From the NCBI GenBank assembly GCA_964016885.1, contig OZ024742.1, forward strand, positions 122,827,196-122,891,195: DNA of 64,000 nucleotides, given 5' to 3'. The stretch comes from Eledone cirrhosa (Eukaryota; Mollusca; Cephalopoda; Octopoda; Eledonidae). The notes below the pieces were generated by a model, which saw only the letters and a program-made list of their open reading frames with translations, did no database searches and was not told where the DNA came from. Positions 48,021-59,193 of this stretch are shown here, one piece after another. The translations under genes and the position numbers were made by a program. How positions within the stretch are numbered: position 1 is the first letter of the stretch; every line of letters begins with the position of its first letter.

Positions 48021-51000
48021 ATGACCGCACTCAGAATAGGCTGCATAAATGCGCGTGGCTTGGGGTCGTCAAGGAAGCAGGGTCACCTGCTCAACGACCT
48101 CAGGTCGCTAAACATAGATGTAGTGGCCATCAGCGAGACAAGAATCTCCGAAGCATGGGCCTTCGCACCGATCTACGGCGGCTACGATGTATACGCATCT
48201 CCCAGCACTCCTGGATCAGGGGGAGGAGTTGCTGTGCTTTTTCGGAGAGGTTTGGATCTCGCCATACGGGCCATCTTCCTGGACCTAGAGGGTAAGTTGG
48301 TGGTGCTGGATGTGACCAGCGGAGACGGGCAAGCTTTCAGGCTAGTGGCCGTCTATGCCCTGACAGGAGCAGGGCCGCCTGATTTCTTCCGGCGTCTGAA
48401 GATCTTTCTTGGAACGTCCCGCTCTTTAGTGTTAGTGGGCGACTGGAACGGGATCTTACATGCACGCTGGGACTGTGTGGGATTAGCGGATAGGAGTGGA
48501 GGGTGCAAGAGCCTCACCAACCTACTCAGGCCTTTTGAACTGTCTGAGAGGTACCGATTGGATTTCCCGAATGTGCCAATGTGGACTTGGACAAATCGCA
48601 TAGGGTCATCCAGATCATATCGAGATAGAGTATTTTGTAGGGAATTAGATAGGTCTAGTATATGCTGTCCACAATTCAAGATAGTCAGCTACACGGACCA
48701 CAAATTCTTGATCTGTGTGCTTGACTTAGATAGGCTTCATAGACGAGGACCCGGCTACTAGAAGCTAAACGCGTCCTTACCAGCGCGCAAGACCTACAGA
48801 GACCGGATTAGCGAACTAGTTAAGCGGGCATTGACGGGGGCCAACGTCAACAACAAGTGGTGGTTTGCTATGAAAAGAGCGATTAGAATAGAATCCATTA
48901 GGTTTAATAAGACTTTAGCAATAGAGAAAAATAGAGCAGACGGAGAACTAGGTAGAAAATTAGACGAGGCGCTTAGCAAAGGCATCGCGACCGACGTACT
49001 TGAGGCGAAATTGGCCCTTGACCAATTCTTCAATGCAAAGCACGAAGGCTGCGTTGTCAGAGCTAGGATGTGTGCTCTCGGACACGAGGGGACGAAAGCC
49101 GTTCAATGGGCCCGAGTGGCGGAGGCGCGTCGTGGCAACAAAGCCACGATCCGGTCTTTGGTGGACCACGACGGGCGCATGCTACTCGATCCTGGGCAAA
49201 TGTGTGAAGCTTTTCAGCGACACTTCGCTCAGCTGTTCGGGGGCAGCGGTGGGCCGGGTCGAGGGATGGACTTTAGTGTCTACCTCGACGGACTGCCGCG
49301 GCTCTCGCCACTGAGGCGGAGTGTTGCGAAAAGCCGATAACAGCCGCTGAAGTACGGGAGGCAATGACTGGCTGCACAAGGGGTAAATCGCCTGGTTTGG
49401 ATGGTCTGCCCTATGAACTTTACGTACAGATGCAAGACTTGTTCGGAGGCCTCTTGGCGGACGTCTACTGCAACTGGAAACAGAACGGGAGAATTCCCAG
49501 CTCTGTGAGCCGAGGAGCGGTGGCACTGCTGAGAAAGGATCCGAACAAGGGGGATAACATAGATAATTTCAGGCCCATAACTCTGTTAAACACAGAGTTC
49601 AAGATTTTGGCCAAGGTGCTAGCAAAGAGGTTGGCGTTTATCGTTGGTTGTCTGGTGGGAGAGGCGCAGACATGTGCCATTCCCGACAGACCATCCACGA
49701 CAACCTCCACCTCGTGCGATACATCGTAGAGAGAGTAGCTATGTAACCTGGCACGGGTGGGTCCTTGATCAATTTAGATCAGTCGAAAGCTTTCGATAGG
49801 TTCGACCATCGTTACCTAGCAGCAGTCCTGAGGGCGGCTGGCTTTGGGCCCGTCTTCTGAGGGTGGATCGTTGCCATGCACAGCGAGATCTGCTCTGTAG
49901 TGAGAGTGAACGGTCCCCTTTCGGAACCGTTCAACATCATGCGCACGGTCCGCCAAGGATGTCCCCTCTCGTCCTTCTTGTAGGTATTGATTCTCGAGCT
50001 ATTACTGCACAAACTGGGACGTTGAGGGGCGTCCCGCGCTAACTACGATGCGGAAGATCCGTGTGAGCATATGCGGACGATGTCACCGTAGTGGTGTCGA
50101 ACGCCAAACAGATCGAGGCGATCGGCACTACACTAAGAGAATACGAAGCGGTGACAGGAGCAATGATCAACCAGGAAAAGTCAGTGGGCCTGCAGCTCGG
50201 CACCTGGAGAGGCAGGTCCATGCCGTCCAACAGCGTCGTCGGACGCGGGACGGACGGACCGGTTAAATTACTAGGTGTCTGCTTCGGTCCGGACCTCCAG
50301 ACGGACAAAATGGGACGAGGTGACGAGCAGGGTGCCTTCTCTCACCCAGAAATGGGCGGAGAGGAAGTTATTCCTGAAAGGTCGAGCGGAGGTGGCTAAC
50401 GCGTACATCGCGTCTGTCATCTGCTACCGCCTGACCGTCGTACCTTGTCCTAAGCACCGCCTGACTGCGCTGGAGCGTGTGCTTTTCGCTTTTCGTGGAA
50501 GGGACGCGCTCCGATGGTCAGGCGCTCCATCTGCTGTCAACACCCGCTACGTGGAGGGCTGGGCATGCCGTGGCTGATGATGTGCAGACACGCGCTCAGG
50601 CTCCGACATCTCCACCTCTTCTTCGCCGGTGATCAGGTGTGGTCGCCGTTTGCTAGACACGTATTTCCCCAGCTCGTTTCCTTGCCGGAGCTGCAGTCCT
50701 GAGTCAAGCGAAGCCGAGAGAGAGCGCCTGCAGACTGGAATGTCTTCAGGCGCTCACAGCCCTCGACCAACCGGGCAATGTGATCGGTGGAAACTCCACC
50801 TCGGCGTTCTATAGCGGATTAGTGGAGGGGAAGAGCGATGACGTACTTGGGGAAAATCTAGGCGTCGACGAAAATCAACTAGCCAATCTCTTCTGAAGAA
50901 CTTTCGGGCCGGGACCTATGGACAACTTCCAGAAATCTCTGGCCTGGCAGTGCTACCGAGGAGCCTTGCCAGTTCGGGATAAACTCTACAGGCATGGAGG

Positions 51001-51433
51001 TGCCGTCAGCCGGGCATGTCCGAGATGCGCGCAGGGCGACGAAACCGTCCTGCACGCACTCGTCCAGTGTCCGAAAATTGCTGACTTGTGGGTTTATGTC
51101 GAACACCTGCTGTCGCGTGTAGGATGGATCCGGCTATCATCTGAGTCCATCGTGAGGATTTCCCCGCCCTCTTCCTTTAACCGGGAAGGGCAGGCAGTTT
51201 TTATCTGTCTGGTGGCCATGGCGAAAGAGATAGTATGGTGGACACGTTTGAAAGGGCTGAAGACGAGCACTTACCTCTTCGGTGATGCTCTGATTGACTT
51301 TTTCAAATTTCATTTGAAAAGGAAAATCAGAGTAGAGAGGGAGGTGCTCTCTTCCCAGCATTTTGTTGAAAGATGGGTGAGAGAATCAAGAATGGCCCGA
51401 GTGAATGGGCCTAGTCTGAGTATGTGTCTGTAA
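48021..51433 (+). pseudogene. Tx1-like LINE ORF2 (copy C), APE endonuclease plus RT, broken
   Basis: Starts at ATG 48021 (MTALRIGCINARGLG). The APE endonuclease is complete to 48761: SETRISEAW, LVGDWNG (catalytic Asp kept), WTWTNRIGSSRSYRDRVF and a YTDHKF end. TAG at 48759-48761 replaces a Trp codon (TGG in B). The same frame then runs 48831-49340. RT: SPGLDGLPYELY (about 49390-49425), FRPITLLNTEFK, and a frameshift near 49685 (RPSTTTS instead of a dispersed HDNLHL block). LDQSKAFDR lies at about 49775 and the catalytic AYADDVTVVVS at about 50068-50100. KLFLKGRAEV falls in frame 50275-50577, and the C-terminal CPRCAQGDETVLHALVQC in the long frame 50918-51433. Length is about 1,137 codons. No copy in the window has an intact ORF2. 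Confidence 0.9.
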
Positions 51434-51528
51434 ATTAAAAGTGGAAAACTGGGAGAGGGCACTTGCCTTGGTGGTCAGGGTCACTGTGGCCTTTTACTGG
51501 GCTTTCTCCACAAATGTCCCTCCGAAGT

Positions 51529-51546
51529 CTCCCCCCTATTGGGGAA
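51529..51546 (+). other. Conserved 3' UTR stem-loop of Tx1-like LINE (copy C)
   Basis: The same CCCC-CCTATT-GGGG hairpin as in copies A and B; the outermost pair is lost by one base change, leaving a 5-bp stem. Confidence 0.55.
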
Positions 51547-51681
51547 TTTTCATTGTTATTTTTTTGTTACATCCTCTGTTTTTGTTTTTTACACGCAGAA
51601 ATTCCCATTTGTACCGTCCTGTATTGTCCTGCACTGTCCTTGATGTCTACTTTATGTAAACCCTTGTGGTTAATAATGAAA

Positions 51682-51715
<34 letters not shown>

Positions 51716-52072
51716 AAGATAGGAGGCAATAATCGGTTGACAGTGGCATTGGACCCGTGCAAAGCCTTTACTCACTTCAAAATGCTTCAAGCACAGACAT
51801 CGCTTGATATGCGATATGTTTGCGATGCATGGAATTGTTGGCCATAGGCAAGTCCCTAACAGGACTAAAAGGCATCCTTCGTGATGCCCATGCCCCAGTA
51901 TCACGCCATGGCGTAACTGAAAATTGAATTGCAGCCATCATGTATGCAAGTATGTGTGCATGTATATATATATATATATATAGTAATAATAAATTTGAAG
52001 ACTAAAATCCAAAGAGGGCTCGATAAGGATAAATATATATCAAATATATAAGAACCGTAGAGCAAATATTTA
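51716..52072. other. No gene recognised
   Basis: Moderately G/C-containing anonymous DNA right after the tail of LINE copy C, then a TA run at 51963-51981 and AT-rich sequence. Confidence 0.45.
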
Positions 52073-52300
52073 TTAAAATAACAGATTAAAGTTTAAGCAA
52101 AGAATCGCTGATTCGTTTTTTCCCGTTCTTTGCCAGGGAACGTTTCCACGAACCAAAGTATCGTCTTCCTGTCTTCCTCCGGTTGCAACGTTTTTTGAAA
52201 TATTCACTTCTGCGTTCACAGATTGACTTTGTTAATTTCAAAAGATCCCGTTAAGGGTGAAAGCAGCGATTCTTTGCTTAAACTTTAATCTGTTATTTTA

Positions 52301-52301
<1 letters not shown>
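52073..52301. mobile_element. 229-bp MITE-like element with perfect 38-bp terminal inverted repeats
   Basis: Bases 52073-52110 and 52264-52301 are exact reverse complements over 38 bp (starting TTAAAATAACAGATTAAAG). The interior is unrelated to itself and non-coding. TA-rich flanks (TTTA on the left, TATA on the right) fit insertion at TA, but no clean target-site duplication can be recognised. The lack of mismatches points to a recent insertion or arm homogenisation. Confidence 0.75.
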
Positions 52302-52333
<32 letters not shown>

Positions 52334-52837
52334 ATAGAAACAAACACACACACACAAACACACACAAACACACACACACACACACAAGCGCGCGCGCGCA
52401 CATATATATATATCTATATATTTAAATATTGATTAATACATAGATTTATTAATCATATTTTTTGACAAAATTATAGTTTAACCAAAGGGCTAGAGTTGCA
52501 CCTAACATTACATTTTAGTAGAGCTGCATCTTTTTAGACCAAACACACTGCTATTTCTTTCTAGCATTCCCGCTGGCCTGCCTGTATCCTCATTTAATTA
52601 TGTTCCTCACCGTGTGCTTTTAGATCCTCTTTTCAATCTTGTGACTGGCCCTCTATGATGCGTTTAGTATGATGAAACTTCTACTGAATAATGGGTGTTT
52701 ACCTCGTTTCCTTCTATTTAACACTTCTCTTTCACTCATTGAAACATATGTATACAATATTGAAATCTTGGAATTTTACCATCAAGTAAGTTCTTTGATT
52801 TGCTATCCGATATTTCTGAGGCAGCGCATCTATGTGC

Positions 52838-52877
<40 letters not shown>

Positions 52878-52970
52878 CCGAAAATTAATATGGTTCATTG
52901 ATTACTCAATGAATATAGTTTTACAATAGATTAAAAGCACTCTACAAAGATGTTTTCGGGAGTTATTAAT
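52302..52970. other. No gene recognised; CA and TA runs
   Basis: TA at 52302-52335, CA-rich at 52344-52386, then anonymous AT-rich DNA with a TA run at 52837-52875. Confidence 0.5.
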
Positions 52971-53321
52971 ATTATTCAGAATAATAATATATGAAGACAT
53001 TCATATAATCAAAATATATGTTTTATTATATATATCTCGAAGGTACTGTGCTGTATTTTCAGTACCTCCTCATCAGATAAAATACATGAATTGATGTATG
53101 CCATACCTCAACGGTCTTGATGGCTCAATTCCAATACTTGAATTCCAGGACTTATAATATTGGAATTGAACCATCAAGACCGTTGAGATATGTCATACGT
53201 CAATTCATGTATTTTATCGGACGAGGACGTACTGAAAAAACAGCACAGTACCTTCGAAATATATATAATAAAACATATTTTGATTATGTGAATGTCTTCA
53301 TTTATTAATATTCTGAATAAT
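52971..53321. repeat. About 350-bp foldback element (inverted repeat)
   Basis: The arms 52971-53136 and 53158-53321 are reverse complements with few differences, around a 21-nt loop. Matching blocks include CGGTCTTGATGG with CCATCAAGACCG, GGTACTGTGCTGT with ACAGCACAGTACC, and ATTATTCAGAAT at the left tip with ATTCTGAATAAT at the right tip. Within each arm, GGTACTG and CAGTACC form a second smaller hairpin. A Helitron is inserted exactly at the right tip. Confidence 0.88.
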
Positions 53322-55837
53322 CTATATATATAAAGGGAAGATGGACATTGTTTAGTGTACCGAACTTGCATAATACACCGTTCATCCAATTTTCATGAAA
53401 CCTCACACATATATAAAACTCAACGCGTAGAGTGGAATAGGCTACTTGAAATTTTCGAAAAATCGATAATCGGGCCCTATGACAGAATGTTTTTCAATTC
53501 CAATGAAATTTTATGTGAATTCGAACTCAAGAACTCTTAGTTTACATTTGGCGCAATAAAAATAAATTTCATATGCCCATATAAGGACGTGCGTTATTGA
53601 TTGGACGGCCAGCTGCATGTCTTCTCAGCTGTCTCAGTAAACTACCGACCATTAAAGATTTTATCTTTTCATATTCCACCTTATTCAAGTGGAAATACAG
53701 TATTATCCCTATCTGAAAAGGGAACCAAATTTAATGGTGTCTTTTGTGAACCTAAAAGCTTCGAGTAAATTTTCAAACAGTCTTAAATAATCATGCTTTT
53801 TGAAAAAAAAATTACTAAATAATACGTTGACCAAGTTGTGTTGTACACATACAATACAAGTAAAAAAATTTACGTCGTACCAATGTTTTCCTTTTTTAAA
53901 CAAATGATTCTAAAAAAATACTTAATTTATAATACAGTCTTTTGCACATGAAGTGAGTAACTTTTCGGGTGTTTAAACGTAATTTCACCAGGGTTTGTGT
54001 CTTCATTATTAGCGCACCTCTAATGGCATGTTTTGTTCTGCTTACGACTAAATGTTATGAGCGTATTTGCCATTAATTGCGCACACGTGCACACCTGCAT
54101 GCAGATAGACACTGACAGCCAATAAAAAATCGATAACTTGCTTGTTAAGATATCCGTCAAAAAGAGAGATGGAAGAACATTTTTTTGAATATATTGTTCT
54201 TTTTGGCATATGTCAGAAATATAGCTACTATACACTTTGGTTAATTTTTGTAACTATAAAAACGGTTCCTTTTGGGTGGATACTTAACGAGAAAAATCCT
54301 AGGGTTTTGGACAAATTTGTTTCAGGCGCTGTATAGACGCCTATTTTGTCACACCTTGGTCATGAATTCGTATTCTTTTCCAATAGATATTTTCCGCTCT
54401 ATAAGGCTCACCAGGATATAAGGCATATCATTTAAAATCAGGTCCGCGCAACGGCGTGTAAGGCCAACCAGAAAATGCTATCTTCTTTACTTTTAGTCTA
54501 GATCTATTACTTCTGTTAGAGCCGTGATTGATTACCATTGTATTATTTATACATAAGGCTCACCGGAGTATAAAGCGCAGAGCTGTTTTTTGATTAAATT
54601 TAATTATTTTAAGTGCAATTTATAGACGGGAAAATTCGGTAAGTTATTGTAATCATTTTTCCAAACCTTCCCATTCACCAGTAACCATGCTAACGAATCT
54701 GGTGTCATCTCTCTCTGTATTTAATCACCTCTCTCTAACCTAACAGCTTCGTTACACGTCGTTATGCCCACACGGAAACGTTCAAGACTTAACTCCAAAA
54801 AAAGGTACAGCTATTGCTTTGAGACAACGAATTAGGCGTTCTCAGGTATGAATTCATTCACAATTGATTAATCCTTTATGCAATATTCTCCCTTAATGTT
54901 AGCAAGTACTGCGTTTATCCTAACTGTCACCACTTTTAAGCAACTACAACATTCTAATCGTAGTTATATTAAATGTATTGTCTTACCTTGATTCCCTTTT
55001 GTTCATGTTAGACTTTTCTCATTTACTATTGACACTGCCATTGGCTTAGCTAACCAGTAGAATTAATTAATTTTCTCTAGGAAATACCTGCTGAGCGCGA
55101 ATCTCGACTCGTTGATAGACGTCTTTCCCGGCTGTTTGAGTCACCAACATCATGTACGACAAGGCTTGCTGATGTTCGCCTTCGTCGCCAACAAGCGCTG
55201 ACGGAAGAATCACCAACATCCCGTCAGACGAGGCTTGAGGCTGTGGCAAAGGGCAATAACCCTCGATGCAATTTTGATCAACTTTTTTTCACCTATAGCA
55301 AATTTACCGGGACATGTTTTTCGCTACTCAAATCTACTTCAGAGATGACGCATTGATGTAAAAAATCAATAAAACTGAAGCGGGGCTCGACTTTGCGCAA
55401 AAAAACAAGGCAAAGTTACACATGGGAAAACCTTTTACAGGAACGTCCTATACTCTTGAAAACTGTCACAAAAGACTCGCCATTATGCCGCGGTTAAGAT
55501 AAATTCTTCTTCCGCACATGTTAAGATAAATTCTTCTTCTGCACATGTGAGCGCAAAAATTGTAAAAAGAAAAAAAAACTGAAAGTAATCGACATTTTCA
55601 CCCTGCTTTAAATTAACTGAACATTCAATATCAAGCGATTTTGACTTCCGTCAGTCGTGCAGAGAACAATTTCAACGATACACTGTGTAACTACAATTAA
55701 TAAATTACACACCTGTGTCTATTTTTTTTTTCATTGAAGTTCGAAGTTTTGAACCTGTGATGCGCGGGAAGTAACTTTCACACATTCTAACAAACCAAAG
55801 GTCGACTAACACCCGGGCAACGCCGGGTACTTCTGCT

Positions 55838-55839
<2 letters not shown>
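53321..55839 (+). mobile_element. Helitron, about 2.5 kb, non-autonomous
   Basis: The 5' end is TCTATATATATAAAG (53321 onward) preceded by A. The 3' end is a GC-rich hairpin (ACCCGG-GCAACG-CCGGGT, 55810-55827) 8 nt before the terminal CTGG (55836-55839), followed by host T. TC...CTRR termini, the subterminal hairpin and A/T insertion are the defining Helitron signs. Joining the flanks restores the right tip of the foldback element. The interior holds an N-terminal remnant of the Rep/helicase protein but no Rep or helicase motifs. Confidence 0.85.
54764..55356 (+). pseudogene. Helitron protein N-terminal remnant, split by an intron
   Basis: Starts at ATG 54764 with MPTRKRSRLNSKK. A one-base slip in a run of A shifts it into RQRIRRSQ, ending at 54845. 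The following 54846-55080 has a GT...AG intron shape (CAG|GTATGA and TTTTCTCTAG|GAA). Removing it continues the same frame as EIPAERESRLVDRRLSRLFE, then two more imperfect repeats of the ESPTSxxxRLxxxRxRR type, open to TGA at 55354-55356. Arg-rich repeats of this kind form the N-terminus of many animal Helitron proteins. Everything downstream (zinc finger, Rep, helicase) is missing, so this is a truncated remnant. Confidence 0.65.
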
Positions 55840-55840
<1 letters not shown>

Positions 55841-55892
<52 letters not shown>

Positions 55893-56042
55893 GGAAAAAT
55901 GAAACAACATTTCATTTCTCACTCTTAGTACGGCTGCTACTTAAATATAAGTATGTATACGTACATACATATATGTATACAGACGTACAGTAGTATGTAT
56001 ATATATATACATACATGCACACATATATATATGTACGTATGG

Positions 56043-56095
<53 letters not shown>
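55841..56095. repeat. (TA)n runs flanking a PLE-associated repeat fragment (copy 3)
   Basis: TA runs at 55841-55888 and 56046-56094 flank 55890-56042. That insert matches 15856-15960 plus the CA/TA half of the direct repeat at 15491 (AAACGG, ATTTCATTTC, CACTCTTAGTACGGCTG, then TACAGACGTACAGTAGTATG). The hairpin and ribozyme half is absent. Confidence 0.7.
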
Positions 56096-56097
<2 letters not shown>

Positions 56098-56289
56098 GTA
56101 TAGGATCATCCTAGATGCAGTAATGGTTAATTACTACACTGGATATGGTTGAGGTACGGTGAGAGGTTACTCAACGAGTTATGGAAGAATTGTTGAAGAA
56201 ACTTAGTTCCTGATCCTTCTGTATTCCGGAGTGTAGATCAAGAATGAATAATAACAGGTAGACATCATAAAAAGGTAATTTATTCCGTG

Positions 56290-56323
56290 TGCTTACAAAT
56301 GTTTCCCCTGTATCATCAGAGCA
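56290..56323 (-). ncRNA. Degenerate hammerhead-like motif, minus strand
   Basis: On the minus strand: TGCT, core CTGATGA (plus 56313-56319), TACAGGG, GAAAC (plus 56301-56305), ATTT, GTA (plus 56294-56296), AGCA. TGCT and AGCA give a 4-bp stem I, and all core bases are intact. However, the TACAGGG between the core halves cannot form a stem II hairpin. It may be a reduced or decayed PLE ribozyme. Confidence 0.35.
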
Positions 56324-56329
56324 GAATAG

Positions 56330-56717
56330 TTAAAATGTACAATGTAAATACCCTTAAGTGAGGTTATTGGAGAAGATAGAGTAGAAAAGGAAGAGAGAAA
56401 AGTAGGGGAGAGGAAGAGAGAGAAAGATATGCAGGGGTTGGAGAAATAATAGAGAGTGGTTTGTAGATATCTTAATCAAAATGTTATGGTAGGGTTTTTA
56501 TTATACTGGTTACTCTTAAAGCGACCACCTTAAGTGATGCGTTGATAGTCAAGGATGGAATTATTTATTTCCCCAGAGGGCAGGTTCATAGATGTGGAGA
56601 GCGAGGGAGGTAGGCCTAGGGCGAGAGAGAGAGAGAGTGGAATTGATATAGAGGGAGAGATAGAGAGGGGACAGACGAAAGCTATGGGTTGGGTGAACTT
56701 TGGGTTCGTAGTAGAAA

Positions 56718-56795
<78 letters not shown>

Positions 56796-56987
56796 GGTGT
56801 GTGTGTGTGTGGAAAGAATCAATCTTATAACAACTCTCATATCTTCTCATCAAATTGCGCATATACCATTTTTGTAAAAACACTCAAAATAGGGATACAT
56901 TTGTTCAGACAATTTCTTACCCTTCAATCATTGTGCGCGCGCGCAGACTCACATACACACACACATGAAAACATGCACACACACACA

Positions 56988-57059
<72 letters not shown>

Positions 57060-58707
57060 AATGGATTATAACCTTACGTCACTGTTGGTTCACCAACTTG
57101 AGCACTGAATGTTCATGTATAGTGCGTGGTTTTATACGTTTGGTATTATAAGCAGAATGTAATGTTAATAATATGTAGGTACAAGTCTATTGATTCAAGA
57201 ATTGAGCCCCATCGATACAGAGCGAAATTTGAGCTGATCAATCGTGAAACGCGTGCCATGCCTGAATAAATCTAATGATGATAATCTGACACCTCGTTCC
57301 AACTTATTATATAAATGTACATATAGACACAGAGAATGCGAGTCGTTCTATGTCTAGCTTAGTCAGAAATAGAAAAACGTCTATCACATTTTTCCTGGAC
57401 GTCTCAGAGTTAATGTTCTATTTTTGAAGTAATAAGAAAAAGCACATCACACTATATCGATTTCTCCGTGGAGAAGAGATCATATCCAAACGTTTATAAA
57501 TTAGTGAACTATACTAAACGTACTGAACGTCTAGCTGACATTGTTAAGCATAGCGACAAATTAAGACTACCGAAGAATATACTTGTTTAAATCGCCAACG
57601 ATAAGCCATATTTTAAAATATAGTAAACATGCAAAAATAATGTAATAGTTTATATAATAAATGATGAGCTCATGCGTGGAGTAAAGACCATTGGAATCAA
57701 AGACCTTACCGTTCAGGTAGCGGCTAGATGCTTTAGAACATTCCGACAAGGAATCGTGGGAACTGTTATCGTCCTAAATTAGCTAGATGAATCAGATTTC
57801 AGGTTACAACAAATATCGTAGTTATAAGCATAGTTATATAGGGTACAGATAAGTGTGATTAATGAATTTCGATATTTCATATGCATGGTAGATAAAAAAA
57901 AAGAATTAATACACAATTAAGCATGGTGCAATATCGCAGTAATTTGTAGGTACTTGGGAAGAAGACAGATCTGCTATATAATTGCATACTTAATTGAATG
58001 CATAACAAAGGCATAATATTATATTGCATCCTCATACATATCCAAATATATATCATTGAGCCACACTGTGAATGGTTGCCAAAATCATATATATATATTT
58101 CTATGGCCTTGTCTATTTTATACGTATTTACCCTTTAAATTTTATATACTCCCGTAACGTTGAGTAAAACTTTAGGCAGTATTCGGCTGCGCCTTCTAGC
58201 AACCAGCCTACTCGCCGACAAGCACCAATCATAACCTTTCTGCCTTGACCATTAGACACATGACGAATCTTAGCCATTTTCAATTCATTTCTAGCGGGGA
58301 TCATGTAAGAAAAATCTTTGTCCAATTGAGTTTATCTCCTGATGATTTCCAACCTCGTTGATTTGTCCAAGATCGGATATATCCATAAACGGAATGAAAC
58401 TGCCGGTAGTAGAGATGTATTGATGAGTTTCGTATGTTTATGTGCATTTTTTCTTCTAACTTTGATTTTACAACTAATTATGTATGGTTAACTATATGTC
58501 TAGTCAATTTCTACAGGCTATCAGAAATAATGGGTAAATTTTCTATAGCTGTGAATCGCGGATAAAGAGCTATATCATTTATCTACTATTACTTCATGGG
58601 TATATTTTAAACCTATAGCCGCGTTTAAATGATTTTTTGTGTGGTTAATTTATGCTGATTGGGAGAAGAAATAATGTATATATTTTATCTAATGATTCTA
58701 TGGACTT

Positions 58708-58759
<52 letters not shown>

Positions 58760-58762
58760 TAT

Positions 58763-58796
<34 letters not shown>

Positions 58797-58798
58797 GG

Positions 58799-58841
<43 letters not shown>

Positions 58842-58940
58842 CATATATAAACAAAGAGGGTGTGGTAAGATACCAGGTGGACCATAGCAAAACAGGGTAC
58901 TCAATACTTAGTGCAGTAGAGCGGGTAATATGGAAATAAT
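56330..58940. other. No gene recognised; microsatellites in AT-rich DNA
   Basis: TA runs at 56720-56790, a (CA)n(TA)n block at 56957-57057, and a TA-CA-TA-TA composite at 58713-58838; otherwise anonymous. A minus-strand open stretch at 58128-58325 has no stop for about 65 codons, but I recognise no family and it has no convincing splice sites. Frames in the microsatellites are artefacts. Confidence 0.45.
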
Positions 58941-58943
58941 CAA

Positions 58944-59191
58944 GACCCCGACGGCTGAGCTCCGGCCATTTCGACATCTAGCTCTATTAATGCCGTGCGT
59001 GCATACCTTACTAGCTTGGCATCCTCAGGTCACTTTCCATCTTACCCCTTCCCCTTTTTTTCAGGCATGTTTAGCCCCCCGCCGCTATGAAGTAATTTAA
59101 CTATGTACACGACATCCCAGATCATTTACCACTCTCCGAAAAGAGTTCGCATATAGCTGTCGAAACGACCGGAGCTCAGCTGTCGGGGTTC
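58944..59191. repeat. Inverted repeat, about 40-bp arms
   Basis: 58944-58983 (ACCCCGACGGCTGAGCTCCG onward) is an imperfect reverse complement of 59155-59191, separated by about 170 bp of non-coding DNA. A third version of the same arm stands at 60137-60172, so it is a dispersed repeat end, not a chance palindrome. Confidence 0.7.
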
Positions 59192-59193
59192 TG

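Larger units (their letters stand above)
45800..51715 (+). mobile_element. Tx1-like LINE copy C, most complete
   Basis: Contains a leader with a strong hairpin, ORF1 (46082-47985), GTAAGT (47982-47987), ORF2 (48021-51433), the 3' stem-loop (51529-51546), the CCCTTGTGG end block and an (ATT)n tail to about 51715. The 5' boundary is uncertain; it starts somewhere after the tail of copy B at 45680, so B and C are head-to-tail neighbours. Confidence 0.8.

Noticed and set aside
53060..53110. CTGATGAGG ... GAAAA on the minus strand of the foldback arm as a hammerhead
   Set aside because: After GAAA there is no U-H partner and the surrounding bases prefer the GGTACTG/CAGTACC hairpin, so the core cannot close.
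57225..57255. CTGATCAATCGTGAAACGCGTG as a hammerhead
   Set aside because: The core reads CTGATCA (invariant G lost), the site after stem III would be GTG (G not allowed), and stem I does not pair.
58128..58325. 65-codon minus-strand frame as an exon
   Set aside because: It has good composition but no recognised domain, and its apparent start is TTG; an exon call would need RNA evidence.
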